Assembly (NCBI GenBank): GCA_964406005.1
Contig: CAYOPZ010000056.1
Span: 1-9,684, forward strand
DNA length: 9,684 nucleotides
Source: CAYOPZ01 sp964406005
GTDB taxonomy: Bacteria; Bacteroidota; Bacteroidia; Bacteroidales; SM23-62
Direction: 5' to 3'
Made by a program: the position numbers and the translations under genes. Shown piece after piece: positions 7,660-9,684 of the stretch; position 1 is the first letter of the stretch; each line of letters begins with the position of its first letter. The notes under the pieces are model-generated. The model was given only the letters and a program-made list of their open reading frames with translations, was not told where the DNA came from and did no database searches.

Positions 7660-7690
7660 AAAGCCCTTAATACGAGGGCTTTTTCTTTTT
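7660..7690 (+). terminator. Intrinsic terminator after the tRNA-end repeat
   Basis: AAAGCCCT (7660-7667) pairs perfectly with AGGGCTTT (7675-7682) around a 7-base loop, followed by a T-rich tract (TTCTTTTT). It may be the original tRNA-Glu terminator displaced by the inserted block, or it may serve the YkgJ-like gene. The inference rests on its position just after the tRNA-end repeat. Confidence 0.8.
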
Positions 7691-7973
7691 ATAATCCTTG
7701 TTATAGGACAAATATACAAGCCCCTTCCTTCGAAATAGAAAAATCTCCCCTAATAATTTGCATTGTAGATTTTATGGGGAATTCTTTTTCAAACCTCCGT
7801 TCCATAATGAATTAGAATATTCTCTCTTATTTTGAGAGGATAGGTGCATTAGTATAAAACTCCCATCCAAATGACGGTTTTGAATATTCAGGAAAGCATT
7901 ATTTGAGTTTTAGAATCTTGTCTTTCACCGTTTATATATACGTATCTATTGAAATTAATGTATAATACCTGCA

Positions 7974-8126
7974 ATGTCAGCAGAAGGTTTATCTCTAACG
8001 AATACAGTCTATAAACATTCTATTGATAGACAAGGTAATAAGTCTTATGAAATCGTTAAATCCCATTTTTTCTTTGGTTTTTTACACCACGGAAAAGCCC
8101 TATTGTTTAATCCAACAATTTCGTAA
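7974..8126 (+). CDS. Possible 50-residue ORF, unknown
   Basis: ATG at 7974 opens a 50-codon frame (MSAEGLSLTN at the start, NPTIS at the end) stopped by TAA at 8124-8126. It is hydrophilic at first and aromatic-rich in the middle (SHFFFGF). TATAAT lies 8 bases upstream of the start, but there is no Bacteroidota -7 box. The left arm of the 8100-8231 inverted repeat overlaps its last codons. No family is recognised and the frame may be chance. Confidence 0.25.
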   Translation: MSAEGLSLTNTVYKHSIDRQGNKSYEIVKSHFFFGFLHHGKALLFNPTIS

Positions 8127-8231
8127 TTTTAATCTATAGGTAATCTGAGTCTCATGCTATTCGAGACAGCATGCTGTAAAACATATAAAACTCCCAGCTA
8201 CTTATTTCACTTTTTCCTGATTAAACAATAG
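8100..8231. repeat. 13-bp inverted repeat enclosing nested palindromes
   Basis: CTATTGTTTAATC (8100-8112) is the exact inverse of 8219-8231. Inside lie GTCTC/GAGAC, CATGCT (8153-8158) with AGCATG (8168-8173), and the 12-bp palindrome ACAGCATGCTGT (8166-8177). The inner hairpins exclude one another. A structured RNA or a small non-autonomous element are both possible. No target duplication was identified. Confidence 0.45.
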
Positions 8232-8381
8232 ACATACTTTTCAACCTTTTACATTGTTTCGAAGAGATGATTCTGGTTGGGAGTGACGCGGCGAAGCTGT
8301 GTAATGTCAATTCCATATAGCCAATCTTAATTGACAGTATTTACATTCAAATAGAGCACTATACCGCAGAAGTCAGTAGAA

Positions 8382-8403
8382 TATATAGTTCAACGACTAT
8401 ATA
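8382..8403. repeat. 8-bp palindrome at the proposed left end of the cassette array
   Basis: TATATAGT (8382-8389) pairs with ACTATATA (8396-8403) around TCAACG. The right side of the first stem and the loop contain GTTCAAC (8388-8394), the R'-type heptamer complementary to the R'' box of the first attC site (8532-8538). This would place the cassette crossover inside a hairpin. Confidence 0.45.
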
Positions 8404-8582
8404 AATAAAATCTCATGACGACACATTTTGTCCTTCAGCGCTTGGTTTTAAAAGGATGGTTTTCGGAGGTGCATAATGAGATGGTCTTTATGGCGGGGTT
8501 TCAACGGTGTCACTCTTATTATTATCAAGTCGTTGAACAATTCACTGAAGCAGACCGCTAACGCGGCAGCTTAGTTCAACCG
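8389..8582 (+). mobile_element. Putative 194-bp integron mini-cassette
   Basis: The right end is fixed by attC site 1, with cleavage between G8582 and T8583. The left end is inferred: R'' of site 1 is GTTGAAC, and its inverse GTTCAAC occurs at 8388-8394, as expected for the R' sequence carried at the start of the same cassette. It holds one 48-codon ORF whose stop lies within attC. No attC precedes it, so it is either the first cassette after an unseen attI or an insertion at a secondary GTT site. Confidence 0.5.
8415..8561 (+). CDS. Small 48-residue cassette ORF, unknown
   Basis: ATG at 8415 opens a 48-codon frame, MTTHFVLQRL to VVEQFTEADR, ending with TAA inside attC site 1 (8559-8561). 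Cassette genes often end within their own attC, which supports this frame. It has no signal peptide or membrane segment and is rich in aromatic residues (W15, F16, HSYYYQ). No homologue is recognised. The start lies 26 bases after the proposed cassette boundary. It fills nearly the whole mini-cassette. Confidence 0.45.
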   Translation: MTTHFVLQRLVLKGWFSEVHNEMVFMAGFQRCHSYYYQVVEQFTEADR

Positions 8583-8588
8583 TTCTGC
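8532..8588 (+). repeat. Integron attC recombination site 1 (57 bp)
   Basis: The order of boxes is canonical: R'' GTTGAAC (8532-8538), spacer AATTC, L'' ACTGAAGC (8544-8551), a central hairpin CCGC-TAAC-GCGG, L' GCTTAGT (8569-8575), spacer TCAACC, and R' GTTCTGC (8582-8588). L'' and L' pair once one G is left out of the helix (ACT-G-AAGC with GCTTAGT), the extrahelical base that sets attC polarity. The layout and sequence resemble aadA-type attC sites (AACAATTC, GCTTAATTCAAGCGTT). Site 2 repeats most of this core. Confidence 0.85.
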
Positions 8589-8600
8589 TGATATTATCAG
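8588..8600. repeat. 13-bp palindrome just inside the mntA/hepT cassette
   Basis: CTGATA (8588-8593) and TATCAG (8595-8600) flank a single T, about 100 bases before mntA. It could be an operator; nothing else supports that. It directly follows the R' box. Confidence 0.35.
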
Positions 8601-8690
8601 TCTAGAGATATTATAAAAGTATGATTTTCAAAAACAGTGATTTTAGTCTGCTACTATTAAGTGATGGTCAGTCTTTTAGGATATAATTTG

Positions 8691-8698
8691 TACTTTTG
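8691..8698 (+). promoter_or_regulatory. Candidate -7 box of mntA
   Basis: TACTTTTG fits the Bacteroidota -7 element TAnnTTTG and is preceded by ATATAAT (8681-8687). No TTG occurs 19 bases upstream. Only 4 bases separate it from the mntA ATG, so the transcript would be nearly leaderless if this box is used. Confidence 0.35.
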
Positions 8699-8702
8699 AG
8701 TT

Positions 8703-9005
8703 ATGAATTATATAGAACAATATCTTACACAGATACAGCAATTATGCAGGAAACATAAGGTTTCTGAATTATTTGTGTTCGGATCCGTACTGAGAGACTC
8801 TTTCAATGAGGGAAGCGATATCGATTTTATTGTGGATTTCTTAGATATCTCATTAGAGGAGTATGCAAATAACTATTTTGACCTCAAATTCTCACTTGAA
8901 GAATTGTTAAAAAGGGAAGTTGACTTGCTTGAAAAAAAAGCATTACGCAATCCATATTTGAAGGAATCAATTGATTCCACAAAACGTTTAGTATATGGAG
9001 CATGA
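8703..9005 (+). CDS. mntA: MntA-type minimal nucleotidyltransferase antitoxin
   Basis: This 100-residue protein is a minimal nucleotidyltransferase. Its catalytic motif GSx10DxD is exact: G27-S28, ten residues, D39 and D41 (GSDIDF), with a third acidic residue likely at D74 in VDLLEK. In known MntA/HepT systems the antitoxin transfers AMP to a tyrosine of the HEPN toxin and silences it. Length matches MntA. The stop overlaps the hepT start by 11 bases, which implies translational coupling. It lies in an attC-bounded cassette and is far more AT-rich than the left part of the window. Confidence 0.88.
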   Translation: MNYIEQYLTQIQQLCRKHKVSELFVFGSVLRDSFNEGSDIDFIVDFLDISLEEYANNYFDLKFSLEELLKREVDLLEKKALRNPYLKESIDSTKRLVYGA

Positions 9006-9333
9006 GATAAAGACCTGGCTTTATGATATCCTTCAATCAATTGAAGAAATTGAAGGTTATTTCGCTGGTAAACCAAAAAGATACGAAGATTATCTAAAAG
9101 ATAAAAAAACACAACGGGCAGTTGAACGCAATTTGGAGATAATCGGTGAAGCCATGAATAGAATTCAAAAGGCAGATCCTGGATTAAATATTGAAGATTC
9201 ACAGAAGATTATTGGGGCTCGTAATAGAATAATCCATGGATATGAAAGTATATCACATGAATTAATTTGGAGTATTGTTATAAATCACTTACCAAATCTT
9301 CGATCCGAGATATCCAATTTGATAAATAAATAG
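8995..9333 (+). CDS. hepT: HepT-type HEPN RNase toxin (DUF86)
   Basis: This 112-residue all-helical protein belongs to the HEPN/DUF86 family. The active-site motif RX4HXY is intact: R76, H81 and Y83 in ARNRIIHGYES, where R and H form the ribonuclease site and the tyrosine is the residue AMPylated by MntA in characterised pairs. Other family features include LYDILQSIEEIE near the N terminus and RNLEIIGEAMNRI in the middle. Its ATG lies inside the last codons of mntA. The intact motif suggests an active toxin. Confidence 0.88.
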   Translation: MEHEIKTWLYDILQSIEEIEGYFAGKPKRYEDYLKDKKTQRAVERNLEIIGEAMNRIQKADPGLNIEDSQKIIGARNRIIHGYESISHELIWSIVINHLPNLRSEISNLINK

Positions 9334-9393
9334 GCATCGACTATTATTTATTCTCCTATCTCCAGAACATACTTACTACACAACATTAATACA

Positions 9394-9492
9394 GCAGAAC
9401 AATTCGTTGAAACCGACCGTAACGCGTGTCACGCTCTTTGCTTAAAGGCAAATCCCGCGCCACGCTACGGCGGCTTAACTCCACTGTTACAC
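9394..9492 (+). repeat. Integron attC recombination site 2 (99 bp)
   Basis: R'' GCAGAAC (9394-9400), spacer AATTC, L'' GTTGAAAC (9406-9413), a long variable stem, L' GCTTAAC (9473-9479), spacer TCCACT, R' GTTACAC (9486-9492). L'' and L' pair with one extrahelical G and one mismatch. The 5' part (GAACAATTC, TGAA, GACCG, TAACGCG) closely matches site 1. The inner part folds as well, with TTTGC/GCAAA near 9437-9452. The different lengths (57 and 99 bp) reflect variable terminal structures, normal in attC sites. Confidence 0.85.
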
Positions 9493-9684
9493 GGCTGAGG
9501 GCTAGCCGATACTCTGAGTTACAATAAACAACAATATGGCAAAGGTCAAGATATTATTCCAATCTACATAAGAGGTTTATGGGAAGCATATTCGCTCAGG
9601 AGAATGGGTGTGCTACCTTTAGTTTTAAGAGGGACGTTCTCAATTGTCGAAAACTTGTGGAAAACTCTGATTGCTAAACTGTTA
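9487..9684 (+). mobile_element. Start of a third integron cassette, truncated by the window
   Basis: Everything after the cleavage point in R' of attC site 2 should belong to the next cassette. If so, its own R'' box, beyond the window, should read GTGTAAC, the inverse of GTTACAC. Only 198 bases are visible. Confidence 0.65.
9499..9684 (+). CDS. Partial open frame in the third cassette, start unclear
   Basis: A 62-codon frame stays open from the stop at 9496-9498 to the window end. It includes QDIIPIYIRGLWEAYSLRRM and then a hydrophobic LPLVLRGTF stretch. It has no well-placed ATG: the one at 9604 has little room for a start signal, and the better-placed ATG at 9536 is in another frame and stops after 11 codons (MAKVKILFQST). 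Either a frameshift separates the ATG from the long frame, or a non-ATG start is used, or the frame is chance. No family is recognised. Confidence 0.25.

Larger units (their letters stand above)
7691..8387. other. AT-rich gene-poor stretch with inverted repeats
   Basis: About 700 bases with no convincing gene. It is AT-rich, with one 50-codon ORF (7974-8126) and several dyads. Besides the large inverted repeat at 8100-8231, TGTCAATT (8305-8312) is the inverse of AATTGACA (8329-8336), and GTAA/TTAC can pair just outside it. No integron integrase, promoter pair, tRNA or transposase was seen. No attC-like core (AACAATTC or GCTTAA followed by GTT) is present here. Confidence 0.6.
8583..9486 (+). 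mobile_element. Integron gene cassette carrying mntA/hepT
   Basis: This 904-bp unit runs from the cleavage point of attC site 1 (TTCTGC) to that of attC site 2. The R'' box of site 2 is GCAGAAC, the exact inverse of GTTCTGC found at the left junction. That match is expected only if this whole segment is one cassette that once circularised and inserted. It carries a toxin-antitoxin operon in the same orientation as attC, as is common for stabilising cassettes in sedentary chromosomal integrons. No integrase is in the window. Confidence 0.8.

Noticed and set aside
8301..8344. The GTAATGTCAATT/AATTGACA...TTAC hairpin as an attC site
   Set aside because: It contains CTTAATTGACAG, reminiscent of the attC 3' side, but lacks the AAC/GTT R boxes and the L'' box with an extrahelical G.
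7541..8387. A CRISPR array, insertion sequence or integron integrase gene in the AT-rich stretch
   Set aside because: No regularly spaced repeats, no transposase or recombinase motifs, and no long frame on either strand were seen.
8574..8580. A GTTCAAC inside attC site 1 as the true R' box
   Set aside because: It overlaps L' and the usual spacer, and the GTTCTGC at 8582 sits at the canonical distance and matches the R'' of the next site.
8873..9202. A 109-codon minus-strand frame opposite mntA/hepT
   Set aside because: It is antisense to two overlapping genes with complete catalytic motifs and has no recognisable content.

Overview
The window looks like part of a Bacteroidota (probably Bacteroidales-like) chromosome. 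The evidence is a secreted DUF4251 protein, an Mpl-like Mur ligase of the Bacteroidota type, an AAA_14/DUF4143 ATPase, a tRNA-Glu gene with no encoded CCA, and a near-perfect Bacteroidota promoter (TTG, 19 bp, TATATTTG) in front of that tRNA. By eye there are three blocks of base composition: GC-rich at 650-2980, intermediate at 3370-7540, and AT-rich from about 7680 to the end.

Region 1 (1-3250) reads as core genome. A DUF4251 lipoprotein-like or periplasmic protein converges on a metallo-beta-lactamase-fold hydrolase. That hydrolase diverges from an Mpl-like murein peptide ligase across a compact promoter region made of nested inverted repeats. tRNA-Glu(UUC) and a strong terminator follow.

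Region 2 (3250-7630) holds four same-strand genes with short gaps: an AAA_14/DUF4143 ATPase behind a 14-bp inverted repeat, a DUF6880 helical-repeat protein, a protein with four phage-integrase-type repeats and a C-terminal zinc-ribbon-like tail, and a YkgJ-like cysteine-cluster protein. The 3' end of the tRNA-Glu gene is repeated just after this block (11 bp exact, longer with one small indel) and is followed by a second terminator. This is the layout expected of a tRNA-integrated island, although no integrase is visible.

Region 3 (7630-9684) is AT-rich and gene-poor at first, with several inverted repeats and at most one small ORF. It then becomes an integron cassette array with no integrase in the window. 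Two attC sites (8532-8588 and 9394-9492) share core sequence, have the canonical L''/L' boxes with an extrahelical G, and have R boxes that match across the cassette. The cassette between them carries an MntA/HepT (minimal nucleotidyltransferase/HEPN RNase) toxin-antitoxin pair. A 194-bp mini-cassette with a 48-codon ORF ending inside attC precedes it, and another cassette starts after the second attC and runs off the window. This array in a Bacteroidota-like background is the most interesting content of the window.
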